NCBI RefSeq assembly: GCF_900104805.1
Contig: NZ_LT629751.1
Coordinates: forward strand, 3,639,001 to 3,703,000
Length of the DNA: 64,000 bases
From: Pseudomonas oryzae
Lineage (GTDB): Bacteria; Pseudomonadota; Gammaproteobacteria; Pseudomonadales; Pseudomonadaceae
Direction of reading: 5' to 3'
The position numbers and the translations under genes are program-made. The first letter of the stretch is position 1; each line of letters begins with the position of its first letter. The notes under the pieces are model-generated. The model saw only the letters and a list, made by a program, of their open reading frames with translations, was not told the origin of the DNA and made no database searches. Of the stretch, positions 1-8,499 are shown piece after piece.

Positions 1-1292
1 CCCCCGCCGACCTGCCCAAGGACGGCGGGCGCTTCGACCTGGCCATCGCCCTGGGCATCCTCGCCGCCAGCGGCCAGCTGCCCGCCGCCAGCCTGGAAGG
101 CATCGAATGCCTCGGCGAGCTGGCGCTGTCCGGCGCCCTGCGCCCGCTCCGCGGCGTATTGCCCGCCGCCCTGGCCGCGCGCGCCGCGGGCCGCGCGCTG
201 CTGGTGCCGCGCGGCAACGCCGAGGAGGCCGCGCTGGTTTCGGGGCTGACGCTGTACGTTGCCGAGCATCTGCTGGAGGTGGCCGCCCATCTCGCCGGGC
301 ATACCCCGCTGGCGCCCTGGACCACGACGGGACAACCGGCCCCAGCGACCAGTCCGGGCGATATCGCCGAGGTGCAGGGCCAGCTGGCCGCCAAGCGCGC
401 CCTGCTGGTCGCCGCCGCCGGCCACCACAACCTGCTGTTCAGCGGCGCGCCGGGCACCGGCAAGACCCTGCTGGCCAGCCGCCTGCCCGGCTTGTTGCCG
501 CCGCTGAGCGAGCAGGAAGCCCTGGAGGTCGCCGCCATCCACTCGGTGGCCGGCCTCGCGCCGCTCAGCGGCTGGCCGCAGCGGCCGTTCCGCCAGCCGC
601 ACCACAGCGCCTCCGGCCCGGCGCTGGTCGGCGGCGGCAGCCGTCCCAGGCCGGGCGAGATCAGCCTGGCGCACCACGGCGTGCTGTTCCTCGACGAGCT
701 GCCGGAATTCCCCCGCCACGTGCTCGACGTGCTGCGCCAGCCGCTGGAGAGCGGCGAGATCGTCATCGCCCGCGCCCAGGACAAGCTGCGCTTCCCGGCG
801 CGCTTCCAGCTGGTGGCGGCGATGAATCCCTGTCCGTGCGGCTATCTGGGCGACGCCGAGCAGCGCTGCCGCTGCACCCCGGAGCAGGTGCAGCGCTACC
901 GCGCGCGGCTGTCCGGCCCGTTGCTCGACCGCATCGACCTGCACCTCGCGGTGCGCCGCGAGCCGACCCGCCTGCACGCCGCCACCGCAGGGCCGGACAG
1001 CGCTGCGCTGGCGCGCCAGGTGGCCGCCGCCCACGCGCTGCAACTGGCGCGTCAGGGCTGCGCCAACGCCCACCTCGACCTGCCCGGCCTGCTGGCCCAC
1101 TGCGCCCTGGCCGAGGCCGACCGCCTGTGGCTGGAAGCCGCGGGCGAGCGCCTGCGCCTGTCGCTGCGCGCCCTGCACCGGGTACTCAAGGTGGCACGCA
1201 CCCTCGCCGACCTGGAGGGAGAGGCGCGGATCGAGCGCGTCCAGCTGGCCGAGGCGCTGCAGTACCGGGTCCCGAGCGAGGGCCCGGCGTAG
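1..1292 (+). CDS. comM: ComM/YifB family Mg-chelatase-like AAA+ ATPase, 5'-truncated by window edge
   Basis: The reading frame is already open at base 3 and ends with TAG at 1290-1292, so about 429 C-terminal residues are present and the start lies outside the window. Visible are an S5-fold-like N-terminal piece, Walker A GAPGTGKT (nt 444-467), the family motif RQPHHSASG, Walker B-type FLDELPEF and the Cys-rich NPCPCGYLGD followed by CRCTPEQ. This order is typical of the ComM/YifB branch of Mg-chelatase-like AAA+ proteins. Characterised ComM is a hexameric branch-migration helicase that helps integrate DNA during natural transformation; that role is known for the family and not shown here. 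The next gene, rep, follows after 168 bp on the same strand. Confidence 0.95.
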   Translation, partial: PADLPKDGGRFDLAIALGILAASGQLPAASLEGIECLGELALSGALRPLRGVLPAALAARAAGRALLVPRGNAEEAALVSGLTLYVAEHLLEVAAHLAGHTPLAPWTTTGQPAPATSPGDIAEVQGQLAAKRALLVAAAGHHNLLFSGAPGTGKTLLASRLPGLLPPLSEQEALEVAAIHSVAGLAPLSGWPQRPFRQPHHSASGPALVGGGSRPRPGEISLAHHGVLFLDELPEFPRHVLDVLRQPLESGEIVIARAQDKLRFPARFQLVAAMNPCPCGYLGDAEQRCRCTPEQVQRYRARLSGPLLDRIDLHLAVRREPTRLHAATAGPDSAALARQVAAAHALQLARQGCANAHLDLPGLLAHCALAEADRLWLEAAGERLRLSLRALHRVLKVARTLADLEGEARIERVQLAEALQYRVPSEGPA

Positions 1293-1460
1293 GCTGGGAA
1301 ACGGCCGAAGGCATTTCCCACCATCGAAAACCGTTGCCCTGGAAACGCGCCGCGCGAGCCGTCCACCCCGCGCTCGCCCCTCGGTCGCTCGCCCCTGCCC
1401 GCGCCGGGGCGGCCTGCTAGAATGCCGCCCTCCCTCTCGTAGCCAGACACCCCTGCCCGC

Positions 1461-3470
1461 ATGTCCCGACTCAACCCCCGCCAGCAGGAAGCCGTCAACT
1501 ACATCAGCGGCCCGCTGCTGGTGCTGGCCGGCGCCGGCTCCGGCAAGACCAGCGTGATCACCCGCAAGATCGCCTACCTGATCCAGCAGTGCGGCATCGC
1601 CGCCCGTCACATAGTCGCGGTGACCTTCACCAACAAGGCGGCGCGCGAGATGAAGGAGCGCGTCGGCCACCTGCTGCGCGGCCGCGAGGGCGCCGGACTG
1701 ACCGTATCGACCTTCCACAACCTCGGCCTCAACATCATCCGCAAGGAACACGCCCACCTCGGCTACAAGCCGGGCTTCTCGATCTTCGACGAGAGCGACG
1801 TCAAGGCGCTGCTCGCCGACATCATGCAGAAGGAATACCAGGGCGACGACGGCGTCGACGAGATCAAGAACCTGATCGGCGCCTGGAAGAACGACCTGAT
1901 CCTCCCCGAAGAAGCGCTGGAGAAGGCGCGCAACCCGCGCGAGCAGACCGCGGCGATCGTCTACCTGCACTACCAGCGCACCCTCCGCGCCTACAACGCG
2001 GTCGACTTCGACGACCTGATCCTGCTGCCGGTCAAGCTGTTCCAGGAGCACCCCGAGGTGCTGCAGAAGTGGCGCAACCGGGTGCGCTACATGCTGGTCG
2101 ACGAATACCAGGACACCAACGCCAGCCAGTACCTGCTGGTCAAGCTGCTGGTCGCCGAGCGCGCGCAGTTCACCGTGGTCGGCGACGACGACCAGTCGAT
2201 CTACGCCTGGCGCGGCGCGCGGCCCGAGAACCTGATGCAGCTCAAGGAGGACTTTCCCAGCCTCAAGGTGGTGATGCTCGAGCAGAACTACCGCTCGACC
2301 AGCCGCATCCTGAAATGCGCCAACGTGCTGATCGCCAACAACCCGCACGTGTTCGAGAAGCAGCTATGGAGCGAGATGGGCCATGGCGACGAGATCCGCG
2401 TGATCCGCTGCAAGAACGAGGAGGCCGAGTGCGAGCGCATCGCCATGGAGATCCTCACCGAGCACCTGCGCACCCAGCGCCCGTACAGCGACTTCGCCAT
2501 CCTCTACCGCGGCAACTACCAGGCCAAGCTGATGGAGCTGAAGCTGCAGCACCACCAGATCCCCTACCGCCTCTCCGGCGGCACCAGCTTCTTCGCCCGC
2601 CAGGAAGTGAAGGACCTGATGAGCTACTTCCGCCTGCTGGTCAATCCGGACGACGACAACGCCTTCCTGCGGGTGATCAACGTGCCGCGCCGCGAGATCG
2701 GCTCGGCGACCCTGGAGAAGCTCGGCAACTACGCCACCGCGCGCGGCATCTCGATGTACGCCGCCTGCGACGAGATCGGTCTTGGCGAACACCTCGACAA
2801 GCGCTTCACCGAACGCCTGGCCCGCTTCAAGCGCTACCTGGACCGCCTGCGCCAGCGCTGCGCCGAGGAGGAGCCGATCGCCGCGCTGCGCGAGATGATC
2901 ACCGACATCGACTACGAGAACTGGCTGCGCGAGAACAGCTCCACCGACAAGGCCGCCGAGTACCGGATGAGCAACGTCTGGTTCCTCCTCGAGGCGCTGA
3001 AGAACACCTTGGAGAAGGACGAGGACGGCGACATGACCATCGAGCAGGCCATCGCCAAGCTGGTGCTGCGCGACATGCTCGAGCGCCAGCAGGAGGAGGA
3101 GGACGGCGCCGAGGGCGTGCAGATGATGACCCTGCACGCCTCCAAGGGCCTGGAATTCCCCTCGGTGTTCATCATGGGCATGGAGGAGGACATCCTCCCG
3201 CACCGCTCCAGCATCGAGGCCGACACCGTCGAGGAGGAACGGCGCCTGGCCTACGTCGGCATCACCCGCGCCAAGCAGAACCTCGCCATCACCTTCGCCG
3301 CCAAGCGCAAGCAATACGGCGAGGTGATCGACTGCGCGCCGAGCCGCTTCCTCGACGAGCTGCCGGCCGAGGATCTGCAGTGGGAAGGCCAGGAGGACGC
3401 CCCGGTGGAAGTCAAGGCGGCGCGCGGCAACAACGCGCTGGCGGATATCCGCGCGCTGCTCAAGCGCTGA
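1461..3470 (+). CDS. rep: ATP-dependent DNA helicase Rep (UvrD/Rep superfamily 1A)
   Basis: The 669-residue protein matches the usual Rep length. It has Walker A AGAGSGKT (residues 23-30), the DEYQDTN box near residue 213, QSIYAWRGA, the QNYRST motif and C-terminal motifs VQMMTLHASKGLEF and RRLAYVGITRA. Rep is a 3'-5' helicase that removes obstacles ahead of replication forks. The ATG at 1461 opens directly at the conserved N-terminus MSRLNPRQQEAV. The 168-bp gap after comM holds a TAGAAT -10-like hexamer near 1418, so rep probably has its own promoter. Nothing looks damaged. Confidence 0.97.
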   Translation: MSRLNPRQQEAVNYISGPLLVLAGAGSGKTSVITRKIAYLIQQCGIAARHIVAVTFTNKAAREMKERVGHLLRGREGAGLTVSTFHNLGLNIIRKEHAHLGYKPGFSIFDESDVKALLADIMQKEYQGDDGVDEIKNLIGAWKNDLILPEEALEKARNPREQTAAIVYLHYQRTLRAYNAVDFDDLILLPVKLFQEHPEVLQKWRNRVRYMLVDEYQDTNASQYLLVKLLVAERAQFTVVGDDDQSIYAWRGARPENLMQLKEDFPSLKVVMLEQNYRSTSRILKCANVLIANNPHVFEKQLWSEMGHGDEIRVIRCKNEEAECERIAMEILTEHLRTQRPYSDFAILYRGNYQAKLMELKLQHHQIPYRLSGGTSFFARQEVKDLMSYFRLLVNPDDDNAFLRVINVPRREIGSATLEKLGNYATARGISMYAACDEIGLGEHLDKRFTERLARFKRYLDRLRQRCAEEEPIAALREMITDIDYENWLRENSSTDKAAEYRMSNVWFLLEALKNTLEKDEDGDMTIEQAIAKLVLRDMLERQQEEEDGAEGVQMMTLHASKGLEFPSVFIMGMEEDILPHRSSIEADTVEEERRLAYVGITRAKQNLAITFAAKRKQYGEVIDCAPSRFLDELPAEDLQWEGQEDAPVEVKAARGNNALADIRALLKR

Positions 3471-3729
3471 GCGGCGCCCCCACGCTGCCTGCCCGGAACG
3501 GACAGGCATGCTCCTCGCCGGTTCGCCATCGGCCGCCGCTATGTAACAGGATGTGTTTACGAGCGCCTGCGGTGGCGCTGGCGGCCACCCTCGGCGCCAT
3601 GCACAAAACCCGCAAACAACCGCATGATCTCGCAATATTGCCGACAATTACCGCAATAAACCGCAACCGGCGGCAACCGCAAAGCGCACCGCCGCCGCCA
3701 GACCATGGGGGACTGGTCATCTCCCTCCA
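3471..3729. other. Intergenic region between rep and the nhaA leader, no gene seen
   Basis: About 260 bp without a convincing coding frame. The stretch around 3600-3690 is more AT-rich than its surroundings and repeats the hexamer CCGCAA or close variants several times (for example CCGCAAAC, CCGCAATA, CCGCAACC, CCGCAAAG). It probably holds the nhaA promoter, but no clean -35/-10 pair can be assigned by eye. Confidence 0.4.
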
Positions 3730-3813
3730 GGCTGTGTAGGGTGAAAAACGGGTGTCCGCACTGCAGCGTGCAGGCGGACAGGTTTCTTGTGTTGGTCGGG
3801 CCGCCACACAGCC
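3730..3813 (+). ncRNA. Structured 5' leader of nhaA, candidate cation-responsive (nhaA-I-like) riboswitch
   Basis: An 8-bp closing stem is formed by GGCUGUGU (3730-3737) and ACACAGCC (3806-3813). Inside it is a long hairpin: UGUCCGC (3753-3759) pairs with GCGGACA (3774-3780), a single A bulges at 3760, and CUGCA (3761-3765) pairs with UGCAG (3769-3773) over a GCG loop. The closing stem ends 17 nt before the nhaA ATG, and the region between has no strong Shine-Dalgarno sequence. This arrangement fits control of translation. Proteobacterial nhaA genes are known to carry nhaA-I/nhaA-II leader RNAs reported to respond to Li+. Membership of this RNA in either class is inferred from position and architecture and was not tested against a model. 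Confidence 0.55.
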
Positions 3814-3830
3814 GCAGAGCATGAGCGACC

Positions 3831-5231
3831 ATGACCCCGACTCCTTCCCGCAAGGCGCTGCCGGCTGCGCAGCGCATCGCCGACAAGGCCTTCGACGCCC
3901 TCGAGCACTTCCTGCACATCGAAGCCGTCAGCGGCATCGTCCTGCTGCTGGCCGCCGCCGTCGCCCTGATCTGGGCCAACTCACCCGCCGCCGAGAGCTA
4001 TGAGCACCTCTGGCACCTGCCGCTGGGCTTCAGCCTGGGCGACTTCAGCATCTCCCACTCGCTGCATTTCTGGATCAACGACGCGCTGATGACGGTGTTC
4101 TTCCTGGTCGTCGGCATGGAGATCCGCCGCGAGATCCACGACGGCGCCCTGGCCAACCTGCGCCAGGCGGCCCTGCCGCTGGGTGCCGCGCTGGGCGGCG
4201 TGGCGGTGCCGGCGCTGGCCTACCTGGCCGTCAGCGGCAGCGCGGAGCTGCGCTCGGGCTGGGCCGTGCCGACCGCCACCGACATCGCCTTCGCCATCGG
4301 CGTGCTGGCGCTGCTCGGCAAGTCGATCCCCGGCTGTGTGCGCATCTTCCTGCTCGCCCTGGCGATCATCGACGACATCATCGCCGTGCTGATCATCGCC
4401 CTGTTCTACTCCGGCGGTCTCGATGCCACCGGCTTCCTGATCGCCGGCGTCGGCCTGCTGCTGGTCCTCGGCTTCCAGGCCATCGGCATCGGTTCGGCCT
4501 GGGCCTACGTGCTGCCCGGCGCCCTGCTGTGGTTCGGCCTGCTCAAGACCGGCGCGCACCCGACCCTGGCCGGCGTGGTACTCGGCCTGCTGACCCCGGT
4601 CCTGCCGGCGCGCGGCGTCGCCCCGCTGGACAGCGCCAGCCACGCCCTGCAGGAGTTCGCCGAACGCGCCGGCAACGGCGGCGGGGATGCCCACCAGCTG
4701 CTGCAGCCGGTCAAGCGCCTGCGTCGCGCCCAGCGCGAACTGCTGCCGCCGGTGGTACGCGTGCAGATGGCCCTGCACCCCTGGGTGGCCTACGGCGTGA
4801 TGCCGCTGTTCGCCCTCGCCAACGCCGGGGTGAGCCTGGACGGCGTCGACCTCGCCGCCGGCGGCACCACCAGCGTGATGCTCGGCGTCGCCCTCGGCCT
4901 GGTGCTCGGCAAGCCGCTCGGCATCCTGCTGTCCAGCTGGCTGCTGGTGCGCCTCGGCTGGTGCCGTCTGCCCGCCGGGATGAACTGGTCGTGGATGTGG
5001 CTGATCGGCTGCCTGGCCGGCATCGGCTTCACCATGTCGATCTTCATCGCCACCCTGGCCTTCGCCGACGCCAGCCTGCTCGGCGCCGCCAAACTGGGCG
5101 TGCTGCTCGCCTCGGCGCTGGCCGCCTGCCTGGGCCTGGCCATGGGCGCCGTGCTGGTGCGGCGCGCCCGCGCCGGCCGGGCGGCAGCCGAGGCTCGCGA
5201 CGACCACTCCGCGCAGGCGCTGACTTCCTGA
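3831..5231 (+). CDS. nhaA: Na+/H+ antiporter NhaA
   Basis: A polytopic inner-membrane antiporter that expels Na+ (or Li+) in exchange for H+. The signature ion-binding pair is in [10 protein letters not shown], the pore motif is [11 protein letters not shown], and the Lys-bearing helix is [12 protein letters not shown]. At 466 residues it is longer than E. coli NhaA (388). The extra length includes a hydrophilic loop at about residues 260-310 ([12 protein letters not shown] through [11 protein letters not shown]) before the conserved [19 protein letters not shown], as seen in a longer NhaA subgroup. The ATG at 3831 gives the expected N-terminus; an ATG at 3821 is out of frame. The gene lies directly behind a structured leader and converges on the haemoglobin gene, 9 bp apart. 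Confidence 0.96.
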   Translation: MTPTPSRKALPAAQRIADKAFDALEHFLHIEAVSGIVLLLAAAVALIWANSPAAESYEHLWHLPLGFSLGDFSISHSLHFWINDALMTVFFLVVGMEIRREIHDGALANLRQAALPLGAALGGVAVPALAYLAVSGSAELRSGWAVPTATDIAFAIGVLALLGKSIPGCVRIFLLALAIIDDIIAVLIIALFYSGGLDATGFLIAGVGLLLVLGFQAIGIGSAWAYVLPGALLWFGLLKTGAHPTLAGVVLGLLTPVLPARGVAPLDSASHALQEFAERAGNGGGDAHQLLQPVKRLRRAQRELLPPVVRVQMALHPWVAYGVMPLFALANAGVSLDGVDLAAGGTTSVMLGVALGLVLGKPLGILLSSWLLVRLGWCRLPAGMNWSWMWLIGCLAGIGFTMSIFIATLAFADASLLGAAKLGVLLASALAACLGLAMGAVLVRRARAGRAAAEARDDHSAQALTS

Positions 5232-5240
5232 GTCTGGCGC

Positions 5241-5660
5241 TCAGCCGTGGCGGTTGCGGCTGGCCTGGACGATGCGCGCCGCCGGCACGCGCAGCTGGGC
5301 CAGCAGGTACTCGGCGAACGCCGGGGCATAGTCCTGACGGGCGATGGCCTGGGCCATGCAGTCCAGCCAGGCCTGGGCAAGCGCCTCGTCGACCGGCCAC
5401 TGGTCATGGAAGGCGGGAATCACGATCGGGCCGTACTTCTCGGCGAACAGCTTCGGCCCGCCCAGCCAGCCGCTGAGGAAGCAGGTGAGCTTGTCGCGCG
5501 AGGCCGCCAGGTCCGCCGGATGCAGACGGCGCAGCTCGGCCGCGGCGGGCGACTCGTCCATGATCCGGTAGAAGTCGTCGACCAGCCGGTGCAGTCCGTC
5601 GAGACCGCCAGCGGCCTGGTAGGAGGCGTCGTCGACGCCGTAGGTGGGAGTGCTGCTCAT
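5241..5660 (-). CDS. Group II truncated haemoglobin-like protein
   Basis: A 139-residue protein with the 2-on-2 globin features of group II (YjbI/GlbO-like): YQAAGGLDGLHRLVDDFY near the N-terminus, SGWLGGPKLF, then IPAFHDQWPVDEALAQAWLDCM with the probable proximal His in the AFHDQWPV segment. Such proteins bind O2 or NO, and their role varies between bacteria. I chose the ATG at 5660 because GAGGTC lies just upstream and the family N-terminus begins there; an upstream in-frame ATG at 5690 would add ten residues of poor fit. It is transcribed towards nhaA and away from the methyltransferase gene. Confidence 0.9.
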   Translation of the reverse strand: MSSTPTYGVDDASYQAAGGLDGLHRLVDDFYRIMDESPAAAELRRLHPADLAASRDKLTCFLSGWLGGPKLFAEKYGPIVIPAFHDQWPVDEALAQAWLDCMAQAIARQDYAPAFAEYLLAQLRVPAARIVQASRNRHG

Positions 5661-5770
5661 GGCGACCTCGCCGCAGGAAGGGATGGCCATTCTAGCCCAG
5701 GCCGCGGCGCTCCCGACGGCACCCCGCTGCGGTTAGAATGCGCGCCCGCCCCCGCCAGCGACGATCCGCC

Positions 5771-6727
5771 ATGCACGCCGACGCCATCGCCACCCTGCAG
5801 CAGCAGCTCCTCACCGCCCTGAGCGACGTCCCCGCCGAGGCGCGGCGCCTGTTCCACGGCCGCGGCCGGCGCTGGCCGGGCCTCGAGCACGTCACCGTCG
5901 ACTGGCTGCAGGGCGTGCTGCTGGTCTCGCTGTTCCGCGGGCCGGGCGCGGCGGAGCTGGCACAGCTGCGCGACATGCTGCTGGCGCTGAGCGACAGCGC
6001 CGCCTGGCGGCAGAGCGGCGCGCATCACCTACTGCTGCAGCACCGCTACCTGCCCGACAGCCGCATGGACTGGCTGCGCGGTGCGGAGCTGGAGGAATGG
6101 CTGATCGACGAGGACGGCCTGCGCTACAAGCTGGACCTCGGCCGCAAGCAGAACAACGGTCTGTTCCTCGACATGCGCTACGGCCGGCGCTGGGTGCGCG
6201 AGCAGGCCGCCGGCCAGCGCGTGCTCAACCTGTTCGCCTACACCTGCGGCTTCTCGGTGGCGGCCATCGCCGGCGGCGCCGCGCAGGTGGTCAACCTCGA
6301 CATGGCCCGCGCCGCGCTCAGCCGCGGCCGCGACAACCATCGGCTCAACGGCCACGACCTGGCGCGGGTCGAGTTCCTCGGCCACGAGCTGTTCAAGTCG
6401 TGGGGCAAGGTGCGCAAATCCGGCCCCTACGACCTGATCATCATCGACCCGCCGTCGTTCCAGAAGGGCAGCTTTGCCCTCACCAGCGACTACCGCAAGA
6501 TCCTCCGCCGCCTGCCCGAGCTGCTCGCCGCAGGCGGCACGGTGCTGGCCTGCGTCAACGACCCCGGCATCGGTCCGGACTTCCTGATCGAGGGCATGGC
6601 CGCCGAGGCGCCGCAGCTGCGCTTCGCCCTGCGCCTGGACAACCCACCGGAGTTCGTCGACATCCACGCGGACAGCGCCCTCAAGGCGCTGGTGTTCCGC
6701 AGCGCAGACGGCCAGGTCGAAGACTGA
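5771..6727 (+). CDS. Class I SAM-dependent methyltransferase, RlmI/RlmK-like
   Basis: This 318-residue protein carries the SAM-binding core VLNLFAYTCGFSVAAIAGGA, the acidic VVNLDMARAAL and the catalytic-type motif DLIIIDPPSFQKG (a DPPSF/NPPY-type motif). These features are typical of the Methyltrans_SAM family that includes the 23S rRNA cytosine methyltransferases RlmI and RlmK. It lacks an obvious N-terminal PUA domain, so the exact target is unknown; RNA methylation is inferred. The ATG at 5771 is chosen over an in-frame ATG at 5738, which would overlap a TAGAAT promoter-like hexamer. The gene stands alone between divergent and same-strand neighbours. Confidence 0.82.
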   Translation: MHADAIATLQQQLLTALSDVPAEARRLFHGRGRRWPGLEHVTVDWLQGVLLVSLFRGPGAAELAQLRDMLLALSDSAAWRQSGAHHLLLQHRYLPDSRMDWLRGAELEEWLIDEDGLRYKLDLGRKQNNGLFLDMRYGRRWVREQAAGQRVLNLFAYTCGFSVAAIAGGAAQVVNLDMARAALSRGRDNHRLNGHDLARVEFLGHELFKSWGKVRKSGPYDLIIIDPPSFQKGSFALTSDYRKILRRLPELLAAGGTVLACVNDPGIGPDFLIEGMAAEAPQLRFALRLDNPPEFVDIHADSALKALVFRSADGQVED

Positions 6728-7333
6728 GCGCCGCCCGCCTGGGCGAATGGCATTTTCAGCGGTAAACCGCTGCCATCTGCAACGATCTCGCAACAACCAT
6801 TACCCCTGCGCCGATACAGGTCTTTGATGCCCGGAAGCGTGACGCACTTCACGCCGCGCGAGTGACAAAGGACAACAGTTAACGTACTTTTTAATTGTTT
6901 GGCACGGATCGCCAGCGCTGATCCAGTACAGCCGTCATGCCCTGCGCCACAGGCGCGGCCTGATGACCTGGAGCTCAGGCCATCGGATCCGGAAGGCCAT
7001 CCTCCGCCGCACGCACGGCGCCTGCGCCGCCAGCGCAGCGTCAGACGCCGCGTCGGCAGACCCGCCAACCGCCCCCTCCCCGCCTGGACTCCACCCGGCG
7101 CGCGCCCACGCGGTGCTCGCCCCGCCACCAATCGTTGCCAACCGGCGCGACACGTCAGCGGCGTGCCGCCCACCCGGCTGCGCGTGCGTGCCGGTGCAGA
7201 ATCGGACAGCCAGCTCTGCCACAGGAGCTCCACGCGACGGGCGCCGTCAACGCAACGGCTATCTCCGCGCAAACCCCGGGCGGCCCGCCGCCCCATGAGA
7301 AAAACGACTGCCACAGGTGCAAGAGGAACAACC
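6728..7333. other. 606-bp intergenic region upstream of bacteriohemerythrin
   Basis: No convincing gene was found; short frames here (for example at 6963-7298) have arginine- and alanine-rich translations typical of GC-rich non-coding DNA. An AT-rich island at about 6877-6902 (GTTAACGTACTTTTTAATTG) stands out and probably marks promoter DNA. A GTGA-N6-TCAC palindrome at 6837-6854 precedes it. From about 7000 to 7310 the DNA is GC-rich with nothing recognisable. If transcription starts at the AT-rich island, the hemerythrin mRNA would carry a leader of over 400 nt. Confidence 0.4.
6837..6854. promoter_or_regulatory. CRP/Vfr-like palindrome
   Basis: GCGTGA (6837-6842) and TCACGC (6849-6854) form a perfect inverted repeat around six bases. 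The half-site and spacing match the GTGA-N6-TCAC plan of CRP-family sites, which includes Vfr in pseudomonads. It lies about 45 bp before an AT-rich segment that may contain a promoter. Function is inferred from pattern only. Confidence 0.3.
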
Positions 7334-7783
7334 ATGGGTTATGTCATCAACTGGTCGGACGAATACGCCACCGGTATCGATATCATCGACGAGCAGCACA
7401 AGCGCATCTTCGAATACCTCAGCGAGATCGACCACGCGATCAAGGCGCAGTCGCTCGCCGACGTCGAGCACGTGGTGAAGGCGGTGGTCGACTACGCCAT
7501 CTCGCACAACACCTTCGAGGAAAGCCTGATGGAGAAGGCCGGCTACCCGATGCTGGACGCCCACCACAAGGTGCACGAATCCTTCAAGGCGCGGGTCAAC
7601 GGCTACCTGCAGCGCCTGAACGGCGGCGAGGATGCCTTCCGCCTGGCGCGCGAGGTGCGCGGCGACCTCGGCCTGTGGCTGACCAATCACATCAAGCGCG
7701 ACGACCGGCACTACGTGCCCTACGTGAAAAAGAGCCTGGACGGCGGCTTCGTCTCGCGCATGCTCGGCAAGTTTTTCCGCTAA
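7334..7783 (+). CDS. Bacteriohemerythrin
   Basis: A 149-residue single-domain hemerythrin that binds O2 at a di-iron centre in a four-helix bundle. All seven expected ligands are visible: His22, His58, Glu62, His77, His81, His119 and Asp124, within DEQHKRIF, SHNTFEE, DAHHKVHE and NHIKRDD. Proposed roles in other bacteria are oxygen delivery to oxidases or oxygen sensing in motility; neither can be told from sequence. The start at 7334 is supported by AGAGGAA eight bases upstream and by the conserved GYVINWSDEY opening. It overlaps the convergent DUF523 gene by four bases at the stop codons. Confidence 0.95.
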   Translation: MGYVINWSDEYATGIDIIDEQHKRIFEYLSEIDHAIKAQSLADVEHVVKAVVDYAISHNTFEESLMEKAGYPMLDAHHKVHESFKARVNGYLQRLNGGEDAFRLAREVRGDLGLWLTNHIKRDDRHYVPYVKKSLDGGFVSRMLGKFFR

Positions 7784-8298
7784 CGCTCCTCGTCACCCCG
7801 CCGGGCGTTGCTCATCGCCAGCACGTGCAGCGCCCGCTCGGCTTCCGCCAGCTCCTCCTCGCTGAACACCTGCACCCCGGCGCGGCGCAGCAGCGCGACG
7901 GTCACCCCCTCGCCCGCCACCCGGCGGCCGCTGAAGCTGCCGTCGTAGTTCTCGCGGTTGCCGCACGACGGACTGCGCGCCTTGAGCACGGCGATACGGA
8001 TGCCGTGCGCGCGCACCAGCGCCAGGGCCGCCGCGGCGCCGGCCAGGAACGCAGCGCTGACGTCATCGCCGGCGACGGTGCGCACCGCCACCTCACCGTC
8101 CAGCACCGCCGCGCCCTGGCCACCGGCAATCTCCGCCGGCGGCCGTGGCGTCGGCAAGCCGCCGGCCACCTCCGGACACAGCGCCACCACCCGCCCCTCG
8201 GTCTGCCAGCGCAGCAGCAGGTCGATCGGCCCGTGGGCCCCACCGTCGTAGCGCACCGCGTGGCCGAGCAGGCAGCGGCTGACCAGGATCTTGTCCAT
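7780..8298 (-). CDS. DUF523 family protein
   Basis: A 172-residue protein with the DUF523 opening KILVSRCLLGHAVRYDGG, the middle segment VVALCPEVAGGLPTPR, and the conserved Cys-containing KARSPSCG. Several conserved cysteines suggest metal or cluster binding, but the family function is unknown. The ATG at 8298 is preceded by GAGGTTT and gives the family N-terminus; the longer frame adds 25 residues without support. It is convergent with the hemerythrin gene, the two stop codons overlapping, and divergent from the TerC gene. Confidence 0.88.
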   Translation of the reverse strand: MDKILVSRCLLGHAVRYDGGAHGPIDLLLRWQTEGRVVALCPEVAGGLPTPRPPAEIAGGQGAAVLDGEVAVRTVAGDDVSAAFLAGAAAALALVRAHGIRIAVLKARSPSCGNRENYDGSFSGRRVAGEGVTVALLRRAGVQVFSEEELAEAERALHVLAMSNARRGDEER

Positions 8299-8404
8299 CG
8301 AAACCTCGTCGAAGCGGATCTGAGCACAGTCTACCCGCCACACCCGTCGCGCCGGCGGCGTAACACCTTGCAAAACGCCAATACTTGATCAAGAAAGTCT
8401 GATA

Positions 8405-8489
8405 TTGCAGGCTGAAAGCGTGACGCCGGGCCCCTCTGACGGCTGACACCGCCATGTCGGAGTCACAGTTGATGACACTTCGACTGCAA
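8405..8489 (+). ncRNA. Possible folded leader of the TerC-family gene
   Basis: Nested complementary segments lie directly before the ribosome binding site: UUGCAG (8405-8410) with CUGCAA (8484-8489), GUGA (8420-8423) with UCAC (8463-8466), CUCUGAC (8434-8440) with GUCGGAG (8456-8462, one G-U pair), and GGC (8441-8443) with GCC (8451-8453). The outer 3' strand touches the AAGGAGGAG Shine-Dalgarno sequence (8488-8496). Some TerC/Alx genes are controlled by the yybP-ykoY Mn2+ riboswitch, but I do not see that class's conserved loop sequences. Short stems are common by chance in GC-rich DNA. Confidence 0.25.
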
Positions 8490-8499
8490 GGAGGAGCCC

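Noticed and set aside
6818-6835. Anr/FNR box upstream of bacteriohemerythrin
   Set aside because: TTGAT is present but the matching ATCAA half-site at four-base spacing is absent.
6897-6915. Sigma-54 promoter upstream of bacteriohemerythrin
   Set aside because: TGGCAC is present but the required TTGC element at the -12 position is missing.
6963-7298. 111-codon frame upstream of bacteriohemerythrin
   Set aside because: Composition typical of non-coding GC-rich DNA, no ribosome site and no recognisable motif.
8374-8499. yybP-ykoY Mn2+ riboswitch before the TerC-family gene
   Set aside because: The conserved loop sequences of that class are not visible, so only a possible unrelated fold is reported.
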